A stretch of 64,000 nt of DNA from positions 1-64,000 of the forward strand of contig CASEMN010000010.1 in NCBI GenBank assembly GCA_949289045.1, written 5' to 3'. The DNA comes from an uncultured Oscillospiraceae bacterium (GTDB lineage: Bacteria > Bacillota > Clostridia > Oscillospirales > Acutalibacteraceae). The notes under the pieces were generated by a model that saw only the letters and a program-made list of their open reading frames with translations, did not search any database and had not been told where the DNA came from. Positions 37,078 to 45,882 of the stretch are shown one piece after another; position 1 is the first letter of the stretch, and each line of letters starts with the position of its first letter. The position numbers were made by a program, and so were the translations under genes.

Positions 37078-39156
37078 ATGGCGGTTTTTAGAGCTGGAGA
37101 AAATATTTTTGTACTTGAAACTGAAAACTATCAATATGTTTTAGGTGTAGGCAGCGATGGATTACTGCGTCATCTTCATTGGGGCGAAAAAGTCCAGCCT
37201 GGTGATTTTGAAATCAAGGTGTTTGACGACATAAATTCTAACCATTCCTATTTAGACACAATATGTCAGGAATATTCGCCTTTCGGCAGTAAGCTTTTCC
37301 GTGACTGTGCTTTTAAGTGCCGGTTTGGCGACGGCGTTCGCGATGCTGTTCTTGTGTTTAAAGACTATGTGATTTCAGAGAACACATTAAAAATTTTTCT
37401 CGAGGATATTCATTACCGCCTTGAAGCTGAACTTTTGTACACCGTTTATGAAGACTGCGATGTTATGGGAAGAAAAGTGATAATACGCAATACAGGTGAA
37501 GAGTGTATCGAGTGTGAAAAAGTAATGTCCGCAGAGCTCAGCTTCCCGGAAAAATGCGAATATGAAATTATAAACACAAACGGAACCTGGTGGGGAGAAT
37601 ATCAGGTTGTTAAAGAACGTCTTTCAGGAGGCACACTTTCCTTTGAAAGCCGAAAGGGAACCTCCGCCCACGGCAACGCTCCATTTTTTATAGCTAAGCC
37701 TTGTCTTGATGAAAGGGGCGAAAAAACTCTGTTTGGAGTTCTCGAATACAGCGGAAGCTTCAAGGTTTCCGTAAGCCGTGACGGCTTTAATGTCACACGT
37801 GCAATGGTTGGTGTAAACGACTTCGATTTTATTGTTTCTCTGAAAAGCGGAGAAGAATTTTCGGCTCCCTGGGTTTATTTCGGATGTACGGAATCTGTGG
37901 ATGAGGTTTCCCGCATAATGAACCGCTTTGCTTTGAAGTATGTTTTCCCGGAGCAGTTCAGGGAAAAAACTCTTCCGGTATTATATAATTCATGGGAGGC
38001 AACAGGCTTTGACGTGACCGCCGAAAGCCAGAAAAGGCTTGCGGAAAGGGCGGCGAAAACAGGGGCAGAAGTCTTTGTAATGGATGACGGATGGTTCGGA
38101 GAGAGAAAGGACGATTTTGCGGGACTTGGTGACTGGTATGTAAACAAGAAAAAATTCCCTAACGGCCTTTCTGAGCTTATAGATCATGTAAATGAACTGG
38201 GAATGGATTTTGGTATCTGGATTGAGCCGGAAATGGTAAATCCCGACAGCGACCTTTACAGAGAGCATCCTGACTGGATTTATAATTTTAAAACAAGAAC
38301 CCCCAGTGAAATGAGAAATCAGCTTGTACTGAATCTTACAAAGCCCCAGGTCAAGGAATTTGTCTTTGATTTTATAGATAAACTTCTTTCTGAAAACAAT
38401 ATCAAATACATAAAATGGGATATGAACCGTCCTATTTCCGAGCCGGGTGCTGAGAACCTTCGGGACGGCAGAGAGCTTTGGTTCAGGCATACAATGGCAG
38501 TTTATGAAATTGTGGATAAGCTGAAAGAAAAGTATCCCGAAACACAGTTTGAAGCCTGTGCTTCCGGCGGAGGAAGATGTGATTACGGCGCATTCCGTCA
38601 CTTTGATGAAATATGGACCAGTGACAACACAAAGCCGATTGACAGAATAGAAATACAAAACGGCTATGCTCTTATAAATCCCACCAAGGCAATGAGAGCG
38701 TGGGTTACAGACAGCTCCGATGCACCTTTGTCCTTTAAATTCAATATATCTATGCAGGGAGCTTTAGGTCTCGGAATGAATTTGCTTGACTCAAGTGAAG
38801 AAGAGCTTGCCTGTATGAAGAAGTATGTAGAAATATATAAGGAGAACCGAGAAGTAATACAGTTTGGCGACCGCTATGGCCTTATGAATTTAAAAGACCA
38901 TATGCTTAATGCAAATGAGTTTGTAAATGTAAAGAAAAGTAAAGCAATTATTTTTGCGGCCTGTGTTAACACTAAGTTTTTGCATCGCAGTTTCAAAATT
39001 AAGCTAAAAGGTCTCGAGGCAAACAGCAGGTACAATGTTGAAATAGGTGAAGATAGATTTGAAAAAAGCGGTTCATATTTAATGAATGTCGGTATTGAAA
39101 GGGACTTTGGCGGGGATTATAAAAATGAAATTTGGACTGTAAATAAAATCAATTAA
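37078..39156 (+). CDS. Alpha-galactosidase, GH36 family
   Basis: The protein has 692 residues with the GH36 order: N-terminal beta-supersandwich (about 1-300), TIM barrel (about 310-620) and a short C-terminal beta domain. The barrel shows FVMDDGWFGER, FGIWIEPEMVNPDS, the nucleophile in YIKWDMNRP (Asp448), the CASGGGRCDYG loop and the acid/base in WTSDNTKPIDR (Asp516). It should release terminal alpha-galactose from raffinose-type sugars or galactomannan fragments. No signal peptide, so it is cytoplasmic. GAGG lies before the ATG. It follows the lipoprotein by 21 bp and is probably co-transcribed from the GH127 region. Confidence 0.94.
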   Translation: MAVFRAGENIFVLETENYQYVLGVGSDGLLRHLHWGEKVQPGDFEIKVFDDINSNHSYLDTICQEYSPFGSKLFRDCAFKCRFGDGVRDAVLVFKDYVISENTLKIFLEDIHYRLEAELLYTVYEDCDVMGRKVIIRNTGEECIECEKVMSAELSFPEKCEYEIINTNGTWWGEYQVVKERLSGGTLSFESRKGTSAHGNAPFFIAKPCLDERGEKTLFGVLEYSGSFKVSVSRDGFNVTRAMVGVNDFDFIVSLKSGEEFSAPWVYFGCTESVDEVSRIMNRFALKYVFPEQFREKTLPVLYNSWEATGFDVTAESQKRLAERAAKTGAEVFVMDDGWFGERKDDFAGLGDWYVNKKKFPNGLSELIDHVNELGMDFGIWIEPEMVNPDSDLYREHPDWIYNFKTRTPSEMRNQLVLNLTKPQVKEFVFDFIDKLLSENNIKYIKWDMNRPISEPGAENLRDGRELWFRHTMAVYEIVDKLKEKYPETQFEACASGGGRCDYGAFRHFDEIWTSDNTKPIDRIEIQNGYALINPTKAMRAWVTDSSDAPLSFKFNISMQGALGLGMNLLDSSEEELACMKKYVEIYKENREVIQFGDRYGLMNLKDHMLNANEFVNVKKSKAIIFAACVNTKFLHRSFKIKLKGLEANSRYNVEIGEDRFEKSGSYLMNVGIERDFGGDYKNEIWTVNKIN

Positions 39157-39176
39157 TCTGAAAGGAGAATGTGCAG

Positions 39177-39710
39177 TTGCAGATAAGAGCGGCAAACTGT
39201 TCTGATTTGAAAGAGGTAAAAAAGCTTTACCGAAAGGCGTTTCCAATAATAGAAAGAAAACCGTTTTTTATGATTTGGGAGAAAACACAAACCGGGGAAT
39301 CGGAAATTCTTGTTTTTTCAGTTGATGGTGAATTTGCGGGCTTTGCGGTGACGCTGATTTCAGCAGATCTTGTGCTGGTGGATTATTTTGCCGTTAGCGA
39401 AAACTACCGAGGCGCCGGTATAGGCAGCGAAGCTCTTAAAACACTTTTTGCCCGATATAACGGCAAAAGAGTGATGCTTGTAGCTGAGGAAGAAAATCCA
39501 AAGGCGTCGAATGCTGCTCAAAGAGCAAAGCGCATTAAATTTTACCTTAAAAACTCAATGGTTGACACTATGGTAAAAGTTAGCATTTTCGGTAACCGCT
39601 TTCGTCTTTTGTCGTATCCTGGAAAAGTAAGTGCAAAAGATTATCTGACTGTAAACAATAAAGTTATGGGCAGCTTTTTTACCAAATTTACCGGAACAAA
39701 AGTTTATTAA
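39177..39710 (+). CDS. GNAT-family N-acetyltransferase
   Basis: This protein of about 177 residues has the GNAT fold. The acetyl-CoA pyrophosphate loop is visible as ENYRGAGIGSEALKTLF, preceded by the strand LVLVDYFAVS. I chose the TTG at 39177 (QIRAANCSDLKEVKKLY) because AAAGGAG lies about nine bases upstream; a GTG at 39171 is too close to that site. The C-terminal 60 residues differ from minimal GNATs. The substrate is unknown. It is the last gene of the glycoside unit and is followed by a terminator. Confidence 0.85.
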   Translation: MQIRAANCSDLKEVKKLYRKAFPIIERKPFFMIWEKTQTGESEILVFSVDGEFAGFAVTLISADLVLVDYFAVSENYRGAGIGSEALKTLFARYNGKRVMLVAEEENPKASNAAQRAKRIKFYLKNSMVDTMVKVSIFGNRFRLLSYPGKVSAKDYLTVNNKVMGSFFTKFTGTKVY

Positions 39711-39727
39711 AATACATTCCTCAAAAA

Positions 39728-39772
39728 AACGGAAACCTGCGTTTACCTCAAAGGCATCGCAGGCTTTCTGTT
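39728..39772 (+). terminator. Intrinsic terminator after the GNAT gene
   Basis: AACGGAAACCTGCG (39728-39741) pairs with CGCAGGCTTTCTGTT (39758-39772) with one bulge and a G-U pair, followed by a T-run. From here to 39962 the sequence is very AT-rich and I see no other feature. Confidence 0.75.
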
Positions 39773-39962
39773 TTTAGTTTATGTTAATAATTATTATATG
39801 TTAAATTTTCAATATTTCGCTAAAATTTGAGTTAAAATTAAAACTTTAAGATTAATAAAGAATTGGAAAAATTAAGGCTCTAGATATAAACTTCGTCAGA
39901 AATTCCAAATAAGTATCTTGTATATATTAAAGGAAAATCTTACTTCAAAACGTGAAGGTTAT

Positions 39963-40130
39963 TTAAAATTCTTTTTTGTTTTTAACTGAAAAAACGTTTT
40001 CCTTGAGAAATAATTCGAGCTGTGCTTTGTGTATTTCATTTACGCCTCGTATATTATTGGTAAAACAGTTAAGGCAAAAGTTTGCCTCTTCTGGAACAGG
40101 AGCTTTGCAGTTAGGACAGATTTTGTTCAT
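39963..40130 (-). CDS. Small zinc-ribbon protein (55 residues)
   Basis: A short frame on the minus strand from ATG 40130 to TAA 39963 encodes 55 residues. It begins MNKICPNCKAPVPEEANFC and continues LNCF, giving two CxxC pairs (Cys5, Cys8 and Cys19, Cys22) spaced as in a zinc ribbon. The remaining 30 residues are charged and helical. AGGA lies about ten bases before the ATG. The cysteine spacing and the lack of any other gene in this 530-bp gap argue that it is real. Function unknown; such ribbons often mediate protein or nucleic acid contacts. Confidence 0.75.
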   Translation of the reverse strand: MNKICPNCKAPVPEEANFCLNCFTNNIRGVNEIHKAQLELFLKENVFSVKNKKEF

Positions 40131-40244
40131 GTTTATACAATCCTTTTGAATTTGATAAAAAACGAATATGCATTAATAGAATATATTCAAACCAAATTAT
40201 TGTCAAGTTTAGCTATTATCATTCATCTTTGATTTATCACTCTT

Positions 40245-40766
40245 TTACTTCCCCATAAACATAGCCACAGAAACAGGAGCGAGTAAAAAGGATACGCAAT
40301 CGGCCAAAAGTGCAGCCGCAAGAGTAAAGCGTGTTTTTTTTACTCCTACGGCTCCGTAGTAAACGGTTACCGCATAAAATGTAGTTTCCGTAGAACCCAT
40401 AATAACTGAGGCAACTCTGCCTGAGAAAGAATCCGGTCCGGCGGTTTTTAGAAGGGCTTCATACATAGTAAGAGATCCGCTGCCTGAGACAGGGCTCAAA
40501 AGCACAAGGGGGAGCACATCTGAGGGAATTCCGGTAATTGATGCAATTGGTTTCATAAACCAGAGAATGACGTCAAGGCCTCCTGAGGCCTTGAGTACCG
40601 ATACGGCGGCAACCAGGGCTATAAGAGCCGGGAGTATACTCAAAAAGGTGCTGAAGCCTTCCTTAGCGCCTTCTATAAAGCAGTCCATCACAGGGGTGCC
40701 TTTAATTAAACCGTAAACGATTATAAATACTGCCGTAATTGGTAAAATCCAGTCCGTAAAGGTCAT
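40245..40766 (-). CDS. spmB: Spore maturation protein B
   Basis: This 173-residue membrane protein of the nucleoside-recognition (Gate) family has segments such as FSTFLSILPALIALVAAVSVL and LLSPVSGSGSLTMYEALL. With SpmA it is needed for spore core dehydration and heat resistance in Bacillus. The ATG at 40766 follows the spmA stop by one base, with AAAAGGAG inside the end of spmA; upstream in-frame codons lie within spmA. Its presence with spmA indicates an endospore-forming lineage. Confidence 0.93.
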   Translation of the reverse strand: MTFTDWILPITAVFIIVYGLIKGTPVMDCFIEGAKEGFSTFLSILPALIALVAAVSVLKASGGLDVILWFMKPIASITGIPSDVLPLVLLSPVSGSGSLTMYEALLKTAGPDSFSGRVASVIMGSTETTFYAVTVYYGAVGVKKTRFTLAAALLADCVSFLLAPVSVAMFMGK

Positions 40767-40767
40767 T

Positions 40768-41361
40768 TTAATATATCTCCTTTTTTCGGAAACACACGGA
40801 TAAAATTTTGGCTGCTGTAATACCGGCTGCAAGGGCGGCGCAGGAGTTAAACCAGGCGGCGGGCATTATTTCCATGGGGTCAGCACTGCCGTACTGGTTT
40901 CGGAGCATGGCGACGGTTGTGGGGATTATGTGCATTGCAGCTGTATTCATAACTACAAAAAATATCATGTTGTCCGTTGCGACCAAGGGATTTCTGTTTT
41001 CTTGATTCATTAACTTCATGGCTTTTATGCCTAAGGGCGTTGCAGCATTGCCTAAACCCAGTATATTTGCTGTAAGGTTCATTGAAATTGCGCCTGCGGT
41101 CTCTGAATTTTTTTTGAGGCCTGGAAAGATAAATTTTAGTATCGGATACATGAAGGCACCGATTTTTTCAGTAAGACCTGACTCAGTTGCAATTCTCATA
41201 AGTCCGCTCCACAGGCAGAGCATACCGAGGAGTTTTATTGCAAGCTCAACGCCGCTGTTTCCCGCTTCAATGAGAGCAGAGGATACAGCTGACATGTTCC
41301 CTAAAGCTGCAGCGGCAAAAAAAGAAAAAATGATAATTGCGGGCCAAATTATGTTCATCAT
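40768..41361 (-). CDS. spmA: Spore maturation protein A
   Basis: The 197-residue membrane protein carries the Gate-domain pattern with LGMLCLWSGLMRIATESGLT, the highly conserved NLTANILGLGNAATPLGIKA and AMHIIPTTVAMLRNQYGS. It works with SpmB in spore core dehydration. The gene starts at an ATG-ATG pair after GGGAG. An inverted repeat lies about 30 bases upstream (41392-41413). I could not identify a clear sporulation sigma promoter by eye. Confidence 0.94.
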   Translation of the reverse strand: MMNIIWPAIIIFSFFAAAALGNMSAVSSALIEAGNSGVELAIKLLGMLCLWSGLMRIATESGLTEKIGAFMYPILKFIFPGLKKNSETAGAISMNLTANILGLGNAATPLGIKAMKLMNQENRNPLVATDNMIFFVVMNTAAMHIIPTTVAMLRNQYGSADPMEIMPAAWFNSCAALAAGITAAKILSVCFRKKEIY

Positions 41362-41391
41362 AGCGATTACTCCCGGCGATAATTCTGTTTT

Positions 41392-41413
41392 AGAATTTAA
41401 TATTTTAAATTCT
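41392..41413. repeat. 9-bp inverted repeat upstream of spmA
   Basis: AGAATTTAA (41392-41400) and TTAAATTCT (41405-41413) are perfect reverse complements separated by four bases, between divergent spmA and the AbrB-like gene. It might be an operator, possibly for the neighbouring AbrB-type protein; AT-richness makes chance likely too. Confidence 0.35.
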
Positions 41414-41467
41414 ACATTTTGCTAAAAAAACGCTTCCGACTTTTTACGACAGTTTATGTTTCAGATA

Positions 41468-41496
41468 TTGACATTTTTGCCACAAATTGGTATATT
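41468..41496 (+). promoter_or_regulatory. Promoter of the AbrB-like gene
   Basis: Perfect TTGACA (41468-41473), a 17-bp spacer and TATATT (41491-41496), followed by GGAG and the ATG at 41532. Confidence 0.85.
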
Positions 41497-41531
41497 TTAG
41501 TAGAAGCAAGCAGAAGAATAGGAGTGAGAAT

Positions 41532-41786
41532 ATGAAGGCGACAGGAATAGTAAGCACGATTGACGAAGTAGGACGTTTGGTACTTCCTAAAAAGATAAGA
41601 AATCAGTTAGACTTAAAGCAGGTAGAAATTTTTATTGACGGAGACAGCATTGTATTAAAAAAATATAATCCTTCATGTATATTTTGCGGAAGCGCAGACG
41701 CAACTGTTGAGTATCACGGAAAAAAGGTGTGCGCCGACTGCATAGCAAAACTTGAAAAAATTTCCGATATTGCCGGAGATAACTGA
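41532..41786 (+). CDS. AbrB/SpoVT-like DNA-binding protein with C-terminal zinc ribbon
   Basis: The 84-residue protein begins with a SpoVT/AbrB swapped-hairpin DNA-binding domain (STIDEVGRLVLPKKIRNQL, about 8-50). A second part has CIFCGSADATVEYHGKKVC followed by ADC, giving CxxC and CxxC pairs (about 56-78) that probably bind zinc. Bacillus AbrB is a transition-state regulator; here the zinc ribbon replaces its usual C-terminal oligomerisation domain. I chose the ATG at 41532 after AGGAG. It is divergent from the spmAB sporulation genes, a context that fits a growth-phase regulator. Confidence 0.9.
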   Translation: MKATGIVSTIDEVGRLVLPKKIRNQLDLKQVEIFIDGDSIVLKKYNPSCIFCGSADATVEYHGKKVCADCIAKLEKISDIAGDN

Positions 41787-41803
41787 TATCCCATCTTAAA
41801 AAT

Positions 41804-41842
41804 AAAAACCATAGTTCAATTTATGTTTGAACTATGGTTTTT
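41804..41842. terminator. Bidirectional intrinsic terminator
   Basis: AAAAACCATAGTTCAA (41804-41819) pairs perfectly with TTGAACTATGGTTTTT (41827-41842). It separates the AbrB-like gene from the end of the leftward Dlt-like cluster. Confidence 0.9.
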
Positions 41843-41888
41843 ATTCTTTTAGTGTCTATTTGCAATATAAAGTCAGGGGGGCTGTCCT

Positions 41889-42854
41889 TTATAGTTTTGC
41901 GGCATTTTTTTCATATACCTTTAAATCATCGTCCCAATGTTTAAACTCTTCTTTACCCCGGTTATCGGTTATGGAGAAATTATTTTTTATGTATTCTCCA
42001 AGGTAAGCGGTTGCCTTCTGAGCGCCGTAAAAATTAAGGTGATCGCCCTTATCATAGGTGTCGTTCTTCCAGTCGATATTAAGTTTATCAACTATGAGGT
42101 TCATGTCAAGGTATGTAAGGCCATATTCTTTTGCCAGCTTATCGACACCGTTATGCTTTTCATATGACCAGTTAGCGGGTGAAGCCGTACTTACAAGTAC
42201 CAGTTCAATATTCTTTTCTTTGCACAGTTCAGCCATCTTTCTGAAATAGTAAGTGCAGACCGGGGGAAGTCTTTTGGCTTTATCGGTTTTCTTCATATAT
42301 TGAGGGGTACCTTCATAGGGTACTATTTTTCCGTTTATTCTAAAACCTTTAAGCTCATCACGCCATGTATAGCCTTTGGTTTTATGAAAATCATTGATTC
42401 CAAGTCTTTTCCATCTGTTATGATATTCAAAAACCGGCATAAATTTTGATGCTGTATTCTGTGCTACTCTGAAAATGTCACCCAGGCGGCCTTCGGCGCG
42501 GTACATAAGGTTAGCTTCCAGAAAAACTACCTTAGGATTCTGGGATTCGGTGAAGCTGACTAAGAAGTTGTATGTATCCTGAACGTATTGGCGAGAAGTG
42601 CCGCATACATAAGTTGTATAGCCGTAATCTCTCCAAATTTGCATGGGAGAAAATGATGTAAAGCTTTCGCTGTCGCCTAAAATAAGGACATCTATTGTAT
42701 TGGGCTTTTCTCCAAGAAATCCGTTTGCGGTTGTGTTGTGCATGTTGCGGTTATCTTTAGGCGAAACAATCCATGAAATTCCGCCCAGCATAAGTACAAG
42801 AATCATCAGGAAAGAAGTGATTCTGAAAAACTTTTTCAAAATTCTTTTTGTCAT
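41889..42854 (-). CDS. DltD-like SGNH-family envelope protein
   Basis: The 321-residue protein has one N-terminal membrane segment (about 10-30) and an external SGNH/GDSL hydrolase-like domain. The nucleophile motif is VLILGDSESFTSFSP and the C-terminal Asp/His pair is in KGDHLNFYGAQ. In the Dlt pathway and in AlgJ/AlgX-type systems such a protein works with the MBOAT channel to move an acyl group onto a cell-surface polymer. It follows the MBOAT gene by 13 bp and closes the cluster. I call it DltD-like by role and fold, not by close similarity. Confidence 0.8.
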   Translation of the reverse strand: MTKRILKKFFRITSFLMILVLMLGGISWIVSPKDNRNMHNTTANGFLGEKPNTIDVLILGDSESFTSFSPMQIWRDYGYTTYVCGTSRQYVQDTYNFLVSFTESQNPKVVFLEANLMYRAEGRLGDIFRVAQNTASKFMPVFEYHNRWKRLGINDFHKTKGYTWRDELKGFRINGKIVPYEGTPQYMKKTDKAKRLPPVCTYYFRKMAELCKEKNIELVLVSTASPANWSYEKHNGVDKLAKEYGLTYLDMNLIVDKLNIDWKNDTYDKGDHLNFYGAQKATAYLGEYIKNNFSITDNRGKEEFKHWDDDLKVYEKNAAKL

Positions 42855-42867
42855 TTAAAATCCCTCC

Positions 42868-44457
42868 TTAGAAACCGGCGTACATGGGATCAACCGGTGC
42901 ATATCCCATTCCGTAGGCTCCGAAAACGATTATGCACAGGATTGCCGCATAATAAACAGACCATCTTACAAAAGTATTTCTTTTGGCGATTTGTGCTCCG
43001 GGAGAAATGCCTTTTTCACGCATTACGCTGATGACAAAGACAATGGCAACGCCTATTATAACAACTACGAAGTCTTTAATATCCATTCCGAGCTTTAAAA
43101 GAGTTGAGCCGGAAAAAGTGCTGAGAGAGAAATCGGTTACCATTATTTTGAACATGTTAAGACCGGCTCTCAAACCGTTGGCTCGGAAGAAAAGTTCTCC
43201 GATATTTATAAGGATGAAGGTTTTGATTATCTGCATTATTCTGTAGGGCAGTGCTTCGCGGTTAATGTGCAGTTTACCTGTGATTTTTCTGACAAGGGGC
43301 AGAGTAATATTACCCATGGCGATCATGGCAAAGTGATAAAATCCGAAGAAAATATAGCTCCAGGCCGAACCGTGCCAGAGACCGTTGCAAAGCCATACTA
43401 CACCTAAAGCCAATGTGCCGGAGATTAGAGGTCCGTAATAGCTGCCTACTTTTTTTCTTGCGGCAGAGGTAAGTTTTTTAAGAGGTTTAGTAAGTGAAAG
43501 GGGATAGTATACATAATCCCTGAACCATGTGCCGAGAGTGATATGCCATCTTGTCCAAAATTCTGAGATATTTTTTGAAAAGAAGGGCTGGCGGAAGTTT
43601 TCCGGTATTTTTACTCCAAATATTTCGCCTATACCTATTACTATTTCCATAGTACCTGAGAAATCCATGTAAAGCTGGCAGGTATAGCAGAGCATGGCAA
43701 CGAAAATAACGGTTCCGTCATAGCTTTCATAACGGTTAAAGACGGTTTTAACCAATAAATTCAGTCTGTCGGCAATGACAATCTTTTTGAAAAGTCCGAA
43801 AAGAATTCTCTGCATTCCGCTTATGAGGTTAGCGTATACAATTCTTTTTCCTTCAAAAAGTGAATTTGCGGTATCTGAATAGCGGCATATGGGGCCTTCC
43901 ATTATTACGGGGAAAAAGCTCATAAACAGAGCAAGCCTGCCGAGGTTTTTATCGGCGCTGATTTTTCCCCTGTAAACGTCAACTATATAAGATACTGCCT
44001 GTAAAGTATAGAAAGAAATACCTATTGGCAGAGCAAATTTAGTTGCGGGGAAAACATCAGGGAGACCAAGAAGAGTTAAAAGGTTATTGACGTTAGTGCC
44101 GAAAAAGTTAAGATATTTCAGGCAAAGCAATAATCCGATATGTATGCACACCATGAAAACTACGACTGCTCTCTGCTTATTTTTGACGGATGCCTTTATT
44201 GCTTTACGTTCTTCCTTTTCGGCTTCCTGAATTTTCAGTTTGCCGTCTGAGGCGATTGTATTGAGCCACAGTCCGGTGTAATGAATTGAGAATGTCGATA
44301 AAAGCAGGTAAATAATAAGCTTTCCGCTGATGCTCCAAAAGAAAATATAACTGGCAATGAGCAGGATTTTCCAGCGGTGCTTTTGAGGTGTAATAAAGTG
44401 CATTCCAATGACCAGCGGCAAGAAAAGCACTAAAAAGTCAACGGTATGGTATGACAT
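42868..44457 (-). CDS. DltB-like MBOAT acyltransferase
   Basis: This 529-residue multi-pass protein has the MBOAT signatures VSYIVDVYRGKISADKNLG, SFFPVIMEGPI, ISEFWTRWHITLGTWFRDYV and the catalytic His in CNGLWHGSAWSY. DltB and relatives take an acyl or aminoacyl group from a carrier protein on the cytoplasmic side and pass it across the membrane. I chose the ATG at 44457, which overlaps the stop codon of the carrier-protein gene by one base (TAATG). The tight coupling suggests that the carrier encoded just upstream is its donor. Confidence 0.93.
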   Translation of the reverse strand: MSYHTVDFLVLFLPLVIGMHFITPQKHRWKILLIASYIFFWSISGKLIIYLLLSTFSIHYTGLWLNTIASDGKLKIQEAEKEERKAIKASVKNKQRAVVVFMVCIHIGLLLCLKYLNFFGTNVNNLLTLLGLPDVFPATKFALPIGISFYTLQAVSYIVDVYRGKISADKNLGRLALFMSFFPVIMEGPICRYSDTANSLFEGKRIVYANLISGMQRILFGLFKKIVIADRLNLLVKTVFNRYESYDGTVIFVAMLCYTCQLYMDFSGTMEIVIGIGEIFGVKIPENFRQPFFSKNISEFWTRWHITLGTWFRDYVYYPLSLTKPLKKLTSAARKKVGSYYGPLISGTLALGVVWLCNGLWHGSAWSYIFFGFYHFAMIAMGNITLPLVRKITGKLHINREALPYRIMQIIKTFILINIGELFFRANGLRAGLNMFKIMVTDFSLSTFSGSTLLKLGMDIKDFVVVIIGVAIVFVISVMREKGISPGAQIAKRNTFVRWSVYYAAILCIIVFGAYGMGYAPVDPMYAGF

Positions 44458-44687
44458 TATTCCTCCTCCTGAAGTCTGAGAATCATGTTCCAAAGACTCT
44501 GGGCAGAATTAAAGTTGGACGGGATAATTTCCACTGTGGGAACAGTGATATCAAATTCGTCTTCGATTTCCGAAACGATAGAGAGAATTGCAAGTGAATC
44601 AAGGCGATGAGCGTCGATAAGGTCTGTGCAGGTTTCGTAGTCAACGTCGGGCTGAATTTCTTCAAGGATTTCGATTAATCTTTCCAT
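44457..44687 (-). CDS. Acyl carrier protein (DltC-like)
   Basis: The 76-residue acidic helical protein carries the phosphopantetheine attachment serine in the DSL motif of AHRLDSLAILSIVSEIE. Its acidity (EILEEIQPDVDYETCTD) and size are those of stand-alone carriers. I chose the ATG at 44687 because AGAGGT lies just before it. Lying between the PLP enzyme and MBOAT genes, it probably holds the amino acid activated by the adenylation enzyme (45883-47388) as a thioester. Confidence 0.92.
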   Translation of the reverse strand: MERLIEILEEIQPDVDYETCTDLIDAHRLDSLAILSIVSEIEDEFDITVPTVEIIPSNFNSAQSLWNMILRLQEEE

Positions 44688-44705
44688 TTTTGTTACCTCT
44701 TTCAT

Positions 44706-45878
44706 TTAAATTATAGATGTGTTTAAAAAGTCTGTGGGAGTTTGCTCACGGATTACGGAAAAGCCCGTTTTCTGTGAATATGTAAGTATCCTCGGTAGGG
44801 CTCTTGTAAGGAAAAGGGATATGCCTTCCGTCATACAGTAGGCGCCGGCATTTTTAAATACAAAAACGTCGCCTTTTTGTATTTCGTTTACAGGGTACTG
44901 CTTTACCAAAATGTCGTTTACGGTGCAGAGAGCTCCGCAGATTGTTATATGTTCATTTTCACCGGATCTGTCGGGGATGGTTTCCATATATGGTATTTTC
45001 ATGGCCATGCTCTGACCGTAATAGCTTATGTGATTCATTCCGCCGTCGGTAATGCAGTAAGTTTGCCCGCGGTTTGATTTAATGTCAACCGCTTTTGTAA
45101 GGTAAACGCCGCAAGAGGCGGTGATGAAGCGTCCAAGCTCCAGTGTGAGTTTTCCGTCAAAATTCAGAGAGGCGAGAATGTTTTTAAATTCACACAGGAA
45201 CTCTTTTTCATTAAATTTTTTGTCCTCTCTAAAATAGCTAACTGGAAGTCCCGGACCGTATTCCAGCTCTTTGGGAACAAAATTACATTGGCTTTTAAGT
45301 TCCGAAAGGAATTCGTTGATTTTTTCTGCTTCTCTTGTAAGACGTTTAAGTGACGTTTTCTGTGTGCCCGAAAAATACTGTATTCCGACTATAGAGGCAA
45401 ATTCATTATTTTCCCTTAGAATTTCTATTATTTCATCCTTTGTCATTCCGAACTGATTGCCGGAAGTAAGCCGCAAAAGAACATTTATCTTTCTGCCGTA
45501 TTCCTCAGAGTATTTTTTAAGTATTTCCCATTGTGAAACGGATTCGGCAGTGTATGTCCCTATGTCTGGATAGTCCCTGAGCATCATCTGTGTGTCGTCA
45601 TCATTTTTATATACGCCGGAAATCACAAGTTTTTCCATGGGTATACCGGATTTTACGCAGACGCTGAATTCTCCGGGAGAGCAGACTTCAAGACGCTCTG
45701 TCAGAGCACTCAGCGTCTTTATAATAAACGGATTTGCTTTCATAGCGAAGCAAATTCCGATATTTTTGCCGATGCTTTCTTTAATGTATTCCACTCGTCT
45801 TTTTAAGATATCCAGATCGAATATGTAAGTAGGGGTACCGTATTTTTTGGCAGCGTATTGTATTGTTTCTCTGTCCAT
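44706..45878 (-). CDS. Fold-type III PLP enzyme, decarboxylase-like
   Basis: The 390-residue protein resembles the diaminopimelate/ornithine decarboxylase superfamily: PTYIFDLDILKRRV, the PLP lysine in CFAMKANPF, ELEYGPGLPVSYF, ELGRFITASCGVYLTKAVD and DGGMNHISYYGQ in the barrel, and the catalytic Cys/Asp motif GALCTVNDILVK in the C-terminal beta domain. The GRF..ASCGVY..KAVD and DGGMNH segments look most like the branch that includes BtrK and exosortase-associated decarboxylases, some of which act with carrier proteins. It starts four bases after the adenylation gene and lies between it and the carrier gene, where canonical dlt operons have nothing. It may decarboxylate the amino acid that is loaded, or make its precursor. 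Racemase activity is less likely given the decarboxylase Cys motif. Confidence 0.85.
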   Translation of the reverse strand: MDRETIQYAAKKYGTPTYIFDLDILKRRVEYIKESIGKNIGICFAMKANPFIIKTLSALTERLEVCSPGEFSVCVKSGIPMEKLVISGVYKNDDDTQMMLRDYPDIGTYTAESVSQWEILKKYSEEYGRKINVLLRLTSGNQFGMTKDEIIEILRENNEFASIVGIQYFSGTQKTSLKRLTREAEKINEFLSELKSQCNFVPKELEYGPGLPVSYFREDKKFNEKEFLCEFKNILASLNFDGKLTLELGRFITASCGVYLTKAVDIKSNRGQTYCITDGGMNHISYYGQSMAMKIPYMETIPDRSGENEHITICGALCTVNDILVKQYPVNEIQKGDVFVFKNAGAYCMTEGISLFLTRALPRILTYSQKTGFSVIREQTPTDFLNTSII

Positions 45879-45882
45879 ATTT

